Position numbers and translations under genes: made by a program. Positions 45,078 to 54,617 of a stretch of DNA of 64,000 nucleotides are shown one piece after another (position 1 is the first letter of the stretch; each line of letters begins with the position of its first letter). Origin of the DNA: Ruminococcus sp. (lineage in GTDB: Bacteria; Bacillota; Clostridia; Oscillospirales; Ruminococcaceae); NCBI GenBank assembly GCA_014799805.1, contig JAAVHJ010000008.1:1-64000 (forward strand), read 5' to 3'. The notes beneath the pieces were generated by a model. The model saw only the letters and a program-made list of their open reading frames with translations. It was not told the DNA's origin and searched no databases.

Positions 45078-45590
45078 TTATGCAGTTTCTTCTGGTGCCT
45101 GGTCTTTGTCCACAACAGCCTGCAATAATGCAGCCAATTTCTGAATAGGACCTTGCAGAGAACCAACCAATTGGGCAAGCAATACATCTTTGGACGGAAT
45201 TTTAGACAGAGCCAAAATTTTCGTTTCGTCAAAATATTCACCCTCAACAGAACCTGCTTTTAATTTGAAGTTTTCAGATTTTTCAGCAAATTCACCCAGA
45301 ATACGAGCTGGGGCTGTCTGGTCAGTTGCAGAAACTGCAATAGCAGTTGTACCATTCAGAACATCATCAAAATCTGTGATACCGTTTGCATTAAATGCAC
45401 GCTTCAACATTGTATTTTTTTCAACAAAATACTTTACATCAGCTTCACGAAGTTCTTTTCTTAATTTTGTATCCTGTTCTACAGTAATACCTCTGTAATC
45501 AACGAGAACAACAGAAACACTGTTTTTAAATAATTCAGACAATTCTGCAACTCTTGCTTGCTTAGATTCAAGAACCTTTGCACTTGGCAT
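45078..45590 (-). CDS. rplJ: Ribosomal protein L10
   Basis: Stalk base protein that anchors L7/L12 (170 residues from ATG 45590; GGAGG nine bases upstream). VVLVDYRGITVEQDTKLRKE and VKYFVEKNTMLKRAF are typical. L10 with L7/L12 normally represses its own mRNA through the leader upstream. Confidence 0.96.
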   Translation of the reverse strand: MPSAKVLESKQARVAELSELFKNSVSVVLVDYRGITVEQDTKLRKELREADVKYFVEKNTMLKRAFNANGITDFDDVLNGTTAIAVSATDQTAPARILGEFAEKSENFKLKAGSVEGEYFDETKILALSKIPSKDVLLAQLVGSLQGPIQKLAALLQAVVDKDQAPEETA

Positions 45591-45604
45591 AAACATTCAC
45601 CTCC

Positions 45605-45750
45605 ACATAGCAATGTAATATAACGCATCGTATGGAGAACAAAAACTCCCCTGTAAAGCACAGAGGAGCAGAAAAAGCTTGATAAATCAATCTTAATTGC
45701 ACTCCTCGGTTGGATTTATGATTGCTATCTACCAACTGTCTTTAGAATAC
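45605..45750 (-). ncRNA. L10 leader (autoregulatory 5' UTR) with attenuator
   Basis: The minus strand carries the L10-binding pattern (AAGACAGTTGGTAG, AATCCAACCGAGGAG, GCTCCTCTGTG) followed by the hairpin CTCCTCTGT/ACAGGGGAG (45646-45668) and TTTTTGTT, an intrinsic terminator. This is the known ribosomal L10 leader; bound L10(L12) favours termination before rplJ. Confidence 0.88.
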
Positions 45751-45759
45751 GACTTTGTT

Positions 45760-45788
45760 ATTATAGCATATCTTAACATATTTGTCAA
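45760..45788 (-). promoter_or_regulatory. Promoter of rplJ-rplL
   Basis: On the minus strand TTGACA (45788-45783), 17 bases, TATAAT (45765-45760): full consensus. Confidence 0.9.
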
Positions 45789-45809
45789 GTGTTTTTTCAA
45801 AAAAATTTT

Positions 45810-46694
45810 TTATCCTGGATTCTCAGAATTTTCAGCATTCTGAGAATTATTATTATTATTATTATTCTCTTCTATGGGAATATCAAGCATTAAATTATTA
45901 TCACTGCTTGTTACTTTAGGCAATACACCGTCCCATTTATCAATTTGATTATATACAAGAACTTTATTAGACAACGATTCTTCAATTAATTTATTTGCAT
46001 CAGCCTGTGCCTGTGCTTTTGTCAGAATTGCTTCTGCTTCTGCATTGGCAGCAATGACTTTTTTTTCAGCTTCTGCCTCTGCAATTACAATTTGCTGTTT
46101 TTGTTCTGTTTGCGTTTTTAACAAATTCTGTTCTGCAACTTGTTTTGCTTCAATAGCGGCATTAAATTCTTGTGAGAAATCAAAATTGACGATATTAAAT
46201 TTTTCAATATAAATTCCATAATCATTTAATTTAAAATCTAAATCTTCTTTTACTTCTTCTCCAACCGTCATACGTTCTGTGATTAATTCTTCTGCTGTAT
46301 ATTTTGCAGTAATAGATTTCATGCATTCCTGCACAATGGGAGTAATTAAAATCGTTTCATAATCTGTCCCGACATTCTGATACATTTCAGCAGATTTATT
46401 TGCTACTAAACGATAATTTACAGCAATTGTACTGCTTACTGTTTGTAAATCTTTTGACACAGCGGAAGCAGGAGATTCATAGACTTGAATTTTATTAGAA
46501 ACTACCTGCACATCTTGCACAAGTGGTACTTTCAAATGAAATCCTTCATCAAAGCTTTTAGAAACTTCTCCCAGTGTGATAACAACTCCTGTGTGACCTG
46601 CTGGCACAATCGTTGCCGCATCTAGTACCAGAACTACAGCTAAAATTGCAATAATAATTCCGATTGTAATTTTTGCTGATTTTGCTTTATTCAT
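45810..46694 (-). CDS. SPFH/prohibitin-family membrane protein
   Basis: 294 residues: one N-terminal membrane anchor (about 9-30), SPFH domain (VPAGHTGVVITLGEVSKSFD, DVQVVSNKIQVYESPA) and a long coiled coil rich in Glu/Ala/Lys (about 165-245), as in HflC/prohibitin proteins that scaffold membrane proteases. The tail has seven Asn encoded by a repeated AAT codon (45846-45866). ATG 46694 is preferred (GAGG seven bases upstream). Confidence 0.88.
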   Translation of the reverse strand: MNKAKSAKITIGIIIAILAVVLVLDAATIVPAGHTGVVITLGEVSKSFDEGFHLKVPLVQDVQVVSNKIQVYESPASAVSKDLQTVSSTIAVNYRLVANKSAEMYQNVGTDYETILITPIVQECMKSITAKYTAEELITERMTVGEEVKEDLDFKLNDYGIYIEKFNIVNFDFSQEFNAAIEAKQVAEQNLLKTQTEQKQQIVIAEAEAEKKVIAANAEAEAILTKAQAQADANKLIEESLSNKVLVYNQIDKWDGVLPKVTSSDNNLMLDIPIEENNNNNNNSQNAENSENPG

Positions 46695-46722
46695 CACAAA
46701 ACCTCATTTCTTGCTATTAATT

Positions 46723-47601
46723 TTAAATTTTTTTACTCGTCAAATCAATCACAGACGGCGAATTTCTACGGTTTTGTAAATTTTTTTCTTTTTTAAATCT
46801 GCCGTCTTGAATTAAATCATAAACTGCTTTTTCGTCATTTTCAGACAATGCAGTCTTATATTTCTGCAAATTCGCAATTAAAATATCTATTTCCTGCATT
46901 AAGCTAGCCTTATTTTCCATAAATAAGCCTGTCCACATGTCCTCATTCATAGTGGCAATTCTAGTCATATCATGAAAACTGCCGCCTGAAAAACCGCTTT
47001 CTAATTCTAATACAGGACTTTGCACATAAGCACTGGAAACCACATGTGCAAGCTGTGAAGTATAAGCAATCATTCTGTCATGCATTTCAGGTGTTGTGAT
47101 AACAAATCTGCGAAAACCAATTTGATGTGCAAAATTTTTGACTTCTGCAATCACATGTTTTGGGGTATTTTCTAAAGGAGTAATAATAAAATTTGCCCCC
47201 TGAAATAACCCTTCATCAGAAACATCAAATCCAGCACGTTCTTTCCCTGCCATAGGGTGTGTACTCAAATAAGAAACTTGGTATTCTGCACAAAGCTTTG
47301 TCATTTCTTCAGGCAAGTCTGTTTTCACACCACTGACATCAATTATAATAGTCCCTGCTGATATCGTTTTAATATATTTTTTCACCCATTCACGCACCAA
47401 ATCAGGATATAAGCAAACAATAATCAAATCAAAATGACTGCAATCATCTTGTACAATTCCATCAATGGCATGTTCAGCAAGGGCTTTTTGCAAAGTTTTC
47501 TGACTTCTGTTCCAACCATAAACACTATGGTCAGTATAGGCATGAACGGCTTTGCAAATAGAACCACCAATCAGACCCATTCCAGCAACTAAAATTTTCA
47601 T
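46723..47601 (-). CDS. tyrA: Prephenate dehydrogenase
   Basis: Oxidative decarboxylation of prephenate to 4-hydroxyphenylpyruvate (tyrosine synthesis). NAD-binding GMGLIGGSICKAV at the start, STHPMAGKERAGF and the helical C-terminal domain (SGGSFHDMTRIA) are typical. Overlaps the preceding repeat-protein gene by four bases. AGGAGG before ATG. Confidence 0.93.
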   Translation of the reverse strand: MKILVAGMGLIGGSICKAVHAYTDHSVYGWNRSQKTLQKALAEHAIDGIVQDDCSHFDLIIVCLYPDLVREWVKKYIKTISAGTIIIDVSGVKTDLPEEMTKLCAEYQVSYLSTHPMAGKERAGFDVSDEGLFQGANFIITPLENTPKHVIAEVKNFAHQIGFRRFVITTPEMHDRMIAYTSQLAHVVSSAYVQSPVLELESGFSGGSFHDMTRIATMNEDMWTGLFMENKASLMQEIDILIANLQKYKTALSENDEKAVYDLIQDGRFKKEKNLQNRRNSPSVIDLTSKKI

Positions 47602-49394
47602 ACAGAAACCTCCTGTTTTTTCACCTTTTTTATTCTTTTATAAACAGTTACTTTCTTTTTTGTTTTTGGCTGTATCATAGGGATTTCAGGTTCCGTAACT
47701 GGTTTTATATCAGGCTTTGCTTCAAGTTTTTGTGTAACAGCCTCAATATCTGATATTAATGCATCAATTTTTTCTGCTTCTTCAGCAGATTTTTTTTCTT
47801 TCTTCGGCTGTAGTCTTGGAATTTTTTCTTCTGTAACAGATTTCTTTTTCTGTTCTGTCACAGATACAGCATCTGATTTTATTTTTGATTTTTTCGATGT
47901 ACTTTTTTTCTTTGGCTGTTCTGTCACAGATTCCACATCTGATTTTGTTTTTGATTTTTTCGATGTACTTTTTTTCTTTGGTTGTTCTGTTATAGATTCC
48001 ACATCTGATTTAGTTTTTGATTTTTTTGATGTATTTTTCTTCTTTAGTTGTTCTGTCACAGCTTCCATATCTGATTTTGTTTTCGATTTTTTTGATGTAT
48101 TTTTCTTCTTTGGTTGTTCTGTCACAGCTTCCGTATCTGGTTCTGTTTTCGATTTTTTTGATGTATTTTTTTTCTTCGGTTGTTCTGCCGCAGATTCCAC
48201 ATCTGATGTGATTGCAACAGGAGTTTTTTTCTGCTGCTTTTTTCGTTTTGGAACAGGTTTATCTTGTTGTTCTGTCAATTTAACTGTCTGTAACAAAGTA
48301 GTTTGTTCAAAGCTCAAATCTGGTATATTTTCTTCTTTTGGTGTCATCAGTACCTCCGTAATCATCTGTGTTTCTAAAAATTCTGGATTAGAATTTTCTT
48401 CTGATTCTATTACAGAATCATTTTTCTGCACATCACGTTGAAATAAATTTTGCATCATTCCAGAAATTTTATAAAAAAATCCAGCTTGTTGCTTGGAATC
48501 TTCTTTTGAAGTTTCAGAAACTGGCTTTATATCATCAGATAGCATATCTTTTTGTAATTCTTCTGTAATTTTCAAAAAACTAGTATCCTGAGATGACATC
48601 TCAGGAATTTCAGGCATATCTGATAAAACTGGTGTTTCTAATGTTTCGACATCTTCAAATACTTGCTGGAATTCATCTGACGCATTTTTTTCAGATAATT
48701 CAGATAATTCATCTTCCCAATTCTGAATATTTTCTGGTTCAGGTTCAGAAACCTGTATAACAATTTCTTCTTGTTTTGCATCTTCCGCCTGTTTTTTCAT
48801 CTGTTCACGAATTTTAGCAGCTCTTTTCCGAACTTGTTCTTTTCGGATTTGTTCAGGTGTTTTAGGTGGCACAGACGCAAGCGTTTTTTCTAGCTGCTCC
48901 TGTCGGAGCTGTTCAACAACTCGGGTATCCCTTGGAATATCTGGCGGCAAATCTTCTTTAATTTCAATACGAAAATTTTTTTTGGGCGATTTTTTCTGTG
49001 AAGAATCCGTAATTGCTTTTTTCTTTTTTTTACTGGATTGATTCACAGATTTTTTGTCTGTTTTTGCAGTTGGCTTTCGCTCTGTGTCTGGTTTTGGCAT
49101 AGCATCTTCTAAAAGCCTGTCATGCATACGCACAACAGGATTTTGAGAAGGTTCTTCTGAAAAATGACTAACAGGTTCAGGCTCAGTAACAACTTTTTTC
49201 CGTTTTGGTGGTTTGCTATAAACTGGCTTAGGAACAGGGGTAACTTGTTCTTGTTCCTGATTCATTTTTTCAACGATTTTATCAACATGTTGTCTGGAGC
49301 GTTCACTTGCAGTAGATATATTTTTTGGTAATTTTTCATCTTCAGGCACTAGACCATTTAGTAAATCATTAATTTCATGCACTTTTCTTTTCAT
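47598..49394 (-). CDS. Lysine-rich repeat protein (598 aa), unknown
   Basis: Long, disordered-looking, highly charged protein. No signal peptide, membrane segment or catalytic motif. Residues about 10-320 are Glu/Lys/Pro-rich with coiled-coil stretches (TPEQIRKEQVRKRAAKIREQ); residues about 400-515 hold five 22-residue repeats of the type EQPKKKNTSKKSKTKSD; the end is again Lys/Glu-rich. It may bind nucleic acid or membranes through its positive charge, but no family is recognised. It sits between proA and tyrA in one operon. Confidence 0.75.
   Translation of the reverse strand: MKRKVHEINDLLNGLVPEDEKLPKNISTASERSRQHVDKIVEKMNQEQEQVTPVPKPVYSKPPKRKKVVTEPEPVSHFSEEPSQNPVVRMHDRLLEDAMPKPDTERKPTAKTDKKSVNQSSKKKKKAITDSSQKKSPKKNFRIEIKEDLPPDIPRDTRVVEQLRQEQLEKTLASVPPKTPEQIRKEQVRKRAAKIREQMKKQAEDAKQEEIVIQVSEPEPENIQNWEDELSELSEKNASDEFQQVFEDVETLETPVLSDMPEIPEMSSQDTSFLKITEELQKDMLSDDIKPVSETSKEDSKQQAGFFYKISGMMQNLFQRDVQKNDSVIESEENSNPEFLETQMITEVLMTPKEENIPDLSFEQTTLLQTVKLTEQQDKPVPKRKKQQKKTPVAITSDVESAAEQPKKKNTSKKSKTEPDTEAVTEQPKKKNTSKKSKTKSDMEAVTEQLKKKNTSKKSKTKSDVESITEQPKKKSTSKKSKTKSDVESVTEQPKKKSTSKKSKIKSDAVSVTEQKKKSVTEEKIPRLQPKKEKKSAEEAEKIDALISDIEAVTQKLEAKPDIKPVTEPEIPMIQPKTKKKVTVYKRIKKVKKQEVSV
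47867..48196. repeat. 66-bp tandem repeats in the Lys-rich protein
   Basis: Five units of 66 bases encoding 22 residues each (EQPKKKxTSKKSKTKSD plus five variable). Copies are close enough at DNA level for unequal crossing over. Confidence 0.88.
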
Positions 49395-49400
49395 AAATTA

Positions 49401-50651
49401 TCAGCTCCGAATCTGACCATTTCCAGTAATACGATATTGCGTAGTCGTCAAAGCAAGTAATCCCATAGGACCCCTTGCATGCAATTTCTGTGTAGAAATT
49501 CCAATTTCTGCACCAAAGCCAAATTCTTCACCGTCTGTAAATCTCGTAGACGCATTGACATAAACAGCCGAAGAATCAACAGAATTCAAGAAATATTCTG
49601 CATTTGCCATATCTTGTGTGACAATACTTTCTGAATGATGTGTGCTGTATTTCAAAATATGATTCACAGCTTCTTCTACATTTTCAACAATTTTAATTGC
49701 AATTTCATAATTAGAATATTCTTTGAAATAATCTTCTTCTGTTGCCAGAATCACATTATCACCAAGAATTTTTTTAGTCTTTTCACAACCATGAATGATT
49801 ACTTGATGGGTAGCAAATGCTTTTTGTATTTCAGGTAAAAATTTTTCTGCAATATTTTTATTGACAAGCAATGTTTCAATTGCATTGCAAACAGACGGTC
49901 TTTGTGTTTTAGCATTATCTGCAATTGCAACAGCCATTTTTAAATCTGCACTTTCATCTATGTAAACATGACAATTGCCAGCACCAGTTTCAATTACAGG
50001 CACAGTGGCTTGTTTGACAACAGCTTGAATTAAACCTGCTCCACCCCTGGGAATTAATACATCAAGATAACCATTTAAACGCATCATATCTGCCGCTGTT
50101 TCACGGTCCGTTTTTTCTACCAGCTGCACTAATTCTGCTGGCAATCCAACACTTATTAAAGCCTTTTGCATGACTTTCACAAGACAAGTATTAGAAAAAA
50201 TGGCTTCTTTACCGCCACGCAAAATAACGGCATTGCCAGCTTTTAAACATAATACAGCTGCATCTACAGTTACATTTGGACGGGATTCAAATATAATCCC
50301 AATCACACCCATTGGCACACGTACTTGACGAATTCTAAGCCCATTAGGACGAATCCAACCACGCACTTCTTCGCCAATCACATCTTCCATGCCAGCAACT
50401 TTCAGCACAGCATTTGCAATATTTTGAATTCTGATTTTATCTAATTTCAATCTATCTTGCATGGCAAGGCTCATGTTATTTTTGACAGCAAGTTCTAAAT
50501 CTTTCTGATTTGCAGAAATAATTTCTTCTGTAGCATCTAATAATGCATTAGAAATTGCTTCTAAAGCCTGATTTTTTAATACAGCCCCTGCTTTTGCAAT
50601 CACATGACTAGCTTGCTTTGCCTTTTGTCCTAATTCTTCCATATAATTCAT
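49401..50651 (-). CDS. proA: Gamma-glutamyl phosphate reductase
   Basis: Second step of proline synthesis. 416 residues from ATG 50651 (AAAGGAG ten bases upstream). Aldehyde dehydrogenase fold with the catalytic cysteine in TQRPSVCNAIETLLV and the signature GFGAEIGISTQKLHARGPMG. Directly downstream of proB. Confidence 0.96.
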   Translation of the reverse strand: MNYMEELGQKAKQASHVIAKAGAVLKNQALEAISNALLDATEEIISANQKDLELAVKNNMSLAMQDRLKLDKIRIQNIANAVLKVAGMEDVIGEEVRGWIRPNGLRIRQVRVPMGVIGIIFESRPNVTVDAAVLCLKAGNAVILRGGKEAIFSNTCLVKVMQKALISVGLPAELVQLVEKTDRETAADMMRLNGYLDVLIPRGGAGLIQAVVKQATVPVIETGAGNCHVYIDESADLKMAVAIADNAKTQRPSVCNAIETLLVNKNIAEKFLPEIQKAFATHQVIIHGCEKTKKILGDNVILATEEDYFKEYSNYEIAIKIVENVEEAVNHILKYSTHHSESIVTQDMANAEYFLNSVDSSAVYVNASTRFTDGEEFGFGAEIGISTQKLHARGPMGLLALTTTQYRITGNGQIRS

Positions 50652-50667
50652 AATAAAATAACTCCTT

Positions 50668-51465
50668 TCATGATTTTGCAGCTGGAAAATAAGTTCCAAT
50701 CTGTTCACCGTCAAATAATTTATATAAATCTTCGGGATTTCTACCGTTCATAATAACCATATCTACGCCAGCAGTTGTTGCAATTTTTGCCGCTGTAATC
50801 TTAGTTGCCATACCACCAGAACCTAAACTACTTCCTGCACCACCAGCAAGATGTTCTATACTATCATCAATTTGATTCACAACAGAAATCATTTCTGCAT
50901 TTTGATTTTTATGCGGGTCTTCTGAATATAAACCGTCAATATCTGACAAAATAATTAATACTTCTGCACCAACAATTGACGCAACAATTGCAGACAGGGA
51001 ATCATTTTCACCTATTTCAAGCTCTAATTCATCAATTGCGACTGTATCATTTTCATTGACAATTGGCACAACACCCATTGCTGTGAGTGTATCAACAGCA
51101 TTTCTCACATTGTCTACCCTATCTGGCGTACTAATAATTGTTTTCGTTAATAAAATCTGTGCAACTGTCACGCTATATTTAGAAAACATTTCATCATACA
51201 CATGCATTAATTCGCATTGTCCAACTGCTGCCGCTGCTTGTTTCGTTGGTGTATCTTTGGGACGTTCTTTTAGATTTAATTTCCCGACACCAAGACCCAC
51301 TGCACCAGAAGAAACTAAAATAATTTCATATCCAGCGTTTCGTAAATCTGCAAGTACTCTTGTTAAATTTGTCATACGGCGAATATTTAATTTTCCAGTT
51401 TTATGTGCCAAAGTCGAAGTCCCTAATTTAATCACAATCCTTTTTTTATTTTTTAAATTTATCAT
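50668..51465 (-). CDS. proB: Glutamate 5-kinase (no PUA domain)
   Basis: First step of proline synthesis; phosphorylates glutamate. Amino-acid kinase fold with VIKLGTSTLA, SSGAVGLG, NENDTVAIDEL, DIDGLY and GGMATKITAAKIA. 265 residues: the C-terminal PUA domain of the E. coli enzyme is absent, as in many Firmicutes. ATG 51465 with AAAGGA upstream; TTG 51474 is less likely. Confidence 0.95.
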   Translation of the reverse strand: MINLKNKKRIVIKLGTSTLAHKTGKLNIRRMTNLTRVLADLRNAGYEIILVSSGAVGLGVGKLNLKERPKDTPTKQAAAAVGQCELMHVYDEMFSKYSVTVAQILLTKTIISTPDRVDNVRNAVDTLTAMGVVPIVNENDTVAIDELELEIGENDSLSAIVASIVGAEVLIILSDIDGLYSEDPHKNQNAEMISVVNQIDDSIEHLAGGAGSSLGSGGMATKITAAKIATTAGVDMVIMNGRNPEDLYKLFDGEQIGTYFPAAKS

Positions 51466-51480
51466 AAATTTCAAATCCTT

Positions 51481-52446
51481 TCAATTTACTTGATTTATCG
51501 GCTTGCCGTTTAAATAACATTCTAAATTATGCACAACAATTTTAATTAATCTATCACGGGTTTCAACCGCAGACCACGCAATATGAGGCGTTATCAAGCA
51601 ATTTTTTGCAGTTTTTAACGGCGTATCTGGAGACATTGGCTCTTGTACCAGAACATCAATACCAGCACCAGCTAATTTATTTTGATTTAATGCATTTGCT
51701 AAATCCTGTTCGCAGATAATTCCACCCCTAGCCGTATTAATTAAATACACCGTAGGTTTCATAAGTGCAAGTGTTTTTTGACAAATCAAATTTTCTGTCT
51801 GTTCCGTCAACGGACAATGAATGCTAATAATATCAGCAAGTTTAAAAATTTCTTCTTGAGAAACAAATTGATAGTTACAATTTTCTGAATTTTCTGGAAT
51901 CGTTCTTGTATTTACAATCACTTGCATACCAAAAGCTTCAGCAACTTTTGCAACACGTTTGCCAATACTGCCATAGCCAATAATACCAAATATTTTACCA
52001 TATAATTCATGTACTGGATAGGGAAAATAAGAAAATACTGGACTTCTTTCCCATTCGCCTTTTTTCACGGCTTCATGATATTTTGGCATATTGCCTGCTA
52101 AATCTAACAACAACGCAAATGTATGCTGTACCACCCCATAAGTCGAATATTCTCCAGCATTGCAAACTGTAATATTTTTTTCTGTTGCTGCTTGTATATC
52201 AATATTATTATAACCTGTTGCAAATAAGCCAATATATTTCAAATTTTTACATTTTTCTATGACTTCTCTAGTAATTGGCGTTTTATTACATAGCACAATA
52301 TCTGCATCTGCAATTTTTTCTGCAACTTCCTCAGGCTTTGTTGTCCCGTTGCAAATGACTTGACCAAATCTTGAAAATTCATGTTCAATTTGCTTTTGCA
52401 TATCAGGTAACGCAAGTGTATCTCCGTCAGGAATGACAATTTTCAT
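51481..52446 (-). CDS. D-2-hydroxyacid dehydrogenase
   Basis: 321-residue NAD-dependent dehydrogenase of the glycerate/phosphoglycerate type: Rossmann GIIGYGSIGKRVAKVAEAFG, LINTARGGIICEQDLANAL, and catalytic Arg/Glu/His in TARGG, IDVLVQEP and LITPHIAW. The substrate (hydroxypyruvate or other) is not fixed by sequence. Start shares a base with the stop of the upstream membrane protein. Confidence 0.9.
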   Translation of the reverse strand: MKIVIPDGDTLALPDMQKQIEHEFSRFGQVICNGTTKPEEVAEKIADADIVLCNKTPITREVIEKCKNLKYIGLFATGYNNIDIQAATEKNITVCNAGEYSTYGVVQHTFALLLDLAGNMPKYHEAVKKGEWERSPVFSYFPYPVHELYGKIFGIIGYGSIGKRVAKVAEAFGMQVIVNTRTIPENSENCNYQFVSQEEIFKLADIISIHCPLTEQTENLICQKTLALMKPTVYLINTARGGIICEQDLANALNQNKLAGAGIDVLVQEPMSPDTPLKTAKNCLITPHIAWSAVETRDRLIKIVVHNLECYLNGKPINQVN

Positions 52447-52775
52447 TAAATTTCCTCCTGCTCATTTGCCCGTTTTATTTCTTCTTGTGTTTCTGAATTT
52501 TTAGATTTTTTATCTTTATCTACAGTAAGAGATAATATGAAAGCCAAAAATAATGCGATAAATTCAAATACACCAACACCATAAAATAACGTTATGTTAT
52601 CCTGTGCGATATACGGCAACAACGTACACGGAAATGCGATTGCTAATACTAAATAATACTTTTTTCGATAGCGAATAAACTGCATGCCAAATATTAAAAT
52701 TGACAACAATGCTAAAAATACATGCAACCCTGTTTGAATCGGAAACAAACTATTAATAACTTCTGTTTTTTCCAA
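52446..52775 (-). CDS. Small membrane protein (109 aa), unknown
   Basis: Three hydrophobic segments (about 14-33, 39-56, 60-84) and a charged cytoplasmic tail. TTG start with AGGAG upstream. First gene after the promoter at 52823-52851, so it heads the transcription unit of the dehydrogenase and proBA. Function unknown. Confidence 0.78.
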   Translation of the reverse strand: MEKTEVINSLFPIQTGLHVFLALLSILIFGMQFIRYRKKYYLVLAIAFPCTLLPYIAQDNITLFYGVGVFEFIALFLAFILSLTVDKDKKSKNSETQEEIKRANEQEEI

Positions 52776-52822
52776 AATTATCAGCTCCTAATTTTTATGA
52801 TTTATTTTTTATTTATGCTATT

Positions 52823-52851
52823 ATTATATCACAAATAAATTCTAATTGCAA
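52823..52851 (-). promoter_or_regulatory. Promoter of the 109-aa gene, hydroxyacid dehydrogenase and proBA
   Basis: On the minus strand TTGCAA (52851-52846), 17 bases, TATAAT (52828-52823). Confidence 0.75.
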
Positions 52852-52869
52852 TAGCAAGAATTTATTTTT

Positions 52870-54606
52870 TTATCCTGCGAATTGACTTTGATATAAACTT
52901 GCATAATAACCGCCTTGTTGCATCAGCATATCATGATTACCCTGTTCCATAATATTACCGTCCTGCATAACAAGAATCCAGTCCGCACTGCGAATAGTAG
53001 ATAATCTATGTGCAATAATAAAACTTGTTTTACCTTGCATTAATGTTTCAAAAGCTTTTTGAATTCTGTGTTCTGTTCTTAAATCAATGCTACTAGTCGC
53101 TTCATCTAAAATTAACATAGGTGGATTTGTCAACATAATTCTGGCAATACATAATAATTGCTTTTGTCCCTGCGATAAGCCTGAATGATCAGAAATAACA
53201 GTATCATAACCATTTGGCAAACGCTTAATAAAGCCATGTGCATGAGCAGAACGTCCAGCTTGTTCAATTTCTTCACGGGTGGCATTTGGCTTGCCATAGG
53301 CGATATTTTCTGCAACTGTTCCTGTAAAAATCCACGTTTCCTGTAATACCATGCCAAATTGTTTTCTTAAGCTATCACGGGTTAAATTTTTAGTTGACTT
53401 GCCATCTAGTAAAATTTCGCCTTTTTGAATCTCATAAAATCTTAATAATAAATTAATAATAGTCGATTTTCCACAGCCTGTTTTGCCAACAATCGCTATT
53501 TTCTGTCCTGTGTGGGCATGCATGCTAAAATCTTGAATTAATTTTTTATCTTCTGTATAAGAAAATGCAATATGACGAATTTCTAAATCACCATGACAAG
53601 AAGTTAATTTTTCAAAATTAGAATCATCTGGTTCTGATGGCGTATCAAGTATTTCAAATACTCTTTGTGTACAGGAAATTGCATTTTGCAATTCTGCAAA
53701 CACACCTGAAATTTCATTAAAAGGCTTTGTATATTGATTGGCATAAGTTAAAAAAGTTGCTAATTCTCCAACAGTCATAACGCCAATCCAAGGCAACGTA
53801 CCAACAGCACCTAATGCACCAACTGTGCCAACTGCGGCATAAATTAAATTATTCACAAATCTAGTTGCTGGATTACTAATAGACGCAAAAAATGTTGCTT
53901 TTAACCCTGCTTCGCCTAATTCTTGATTTATATTTGAAAATCTTTGTTCTGCACGGTCTTCATAAGCAAATGCTTTGACAAGTTTTTGATTGCCAACAAG
54001 TTCTTCTGTCAATGCACCAATATTGCCACGCAATGCAGATTGTTTCTGAAATGCATCATGTGATAATTTTGTAATTTTGGTAGCAACTAACAAAGAAATA
54101 GGTGTCATGATAACAACAATTAAAGCAATTTTCATATTAATCATTAGCATTAAAATTAATACACCTAAAATTGTCACAATGCCTGTAAATAATTGTGCAA
54201 AGCCCTGTAACAAGCCGTCAGATAAAATTTCAATATCAGAAATCACTCTTGCAATCATGTCACCTCTTTGATTGCTGTCAATATAAGAAATTGGCAATTC
54301 TTCTAATTTTACTGTTAATTCAGAACGCAGATTTTTTACGGTTCCAAATGCAAGTTTATTAATAAACAATCCCTGTAACCATTGAAATAAGCCACTAATA
54401 CAAACAGTCAGTGCTAAAACAATTACAATTTTTATTAATCCTGCAAAATCAACATGATTTTCTGCAATAGTAAAATCAATGGCTTTTCCAATCAAAAGTG
54501 GTGCAATTAAAGACAAAGAAATGCCTATTAACGTACAAATAATTGTCAATATAAAATATCCCAGATAAGGCCTGCAATATTTTAAAATTCTAAAAATAAT
54601 CTTCAT
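52870..54606 (-). CDS. ABC exporter half, catalytic NBD
   Basis: 578-residue half-transporter: six membrane segments (1-320) and a nucleotide-binding domain with Walker A GKTGCGKST, Q-loop QETWIF, signature LSQGQKQL and Walker B LILDEATSSID with the catalytic Glu present; switch His in IAHRLST. Pairs with the next gene (11 bases away). Such heterodimers export drugs or lipids; the substrate is unknown. Confidence 0.93.
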   Translation of the reverse strand: MKIIFRILKYCRPYLGYFILTIICTLIGISLSLIAPLLIGKAIDFTIAENHVDFAGLIKIVIVLALTVCISGLFQWLQGLFINKLAFGTVKNLRSELTVKLEELPISYIDSNQRGDMIARVISDIEILSDGLLQGFAQLFTGIVTILGVLILMLMINMKIALIVVIMTPISLLVATKITKLSHDAFQKQSALRGNIGALTEELVGNQKLVKAFAYEDRAEQRFSNINQELGEAGLKATFFASISNPATRFVNNLIYAAVGTVGALGAVGTLPWIGVMTVGELATFLTYANQYTKPFNEISGVFAELQNAISCTQRVFEILDTPSEPDDSNFEKLTSCHGDLEIRHIAFSYTEDKKLIQDFSMHAHTGQKIAIVGKTGCGKSTIINLLLRFYEIQKGEILLDGKSTKNLTRDSLRKQFGMVLQETWIFTGTVAENIAYGKPNATREEIEQAGRSAHAHGFIKRLPNGYDTVISDHSGLSQGQKQLLCIARIMLTNPPMLILDEATSSIDLRTEHRIQKAFETLMQGKTSFIIAHRLSTIRSADWILVMQDGNIMEQGNHDMLMQQGGYYASLYQSQFAG

Positions 54607-54617
54607 AAATAGCCCCC

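Noticed and set aside
47867..48196. 66-bp repeats that might suggest a satellite or array
   Set aside because: In-frame coding repeats of the Lys-rich protein.
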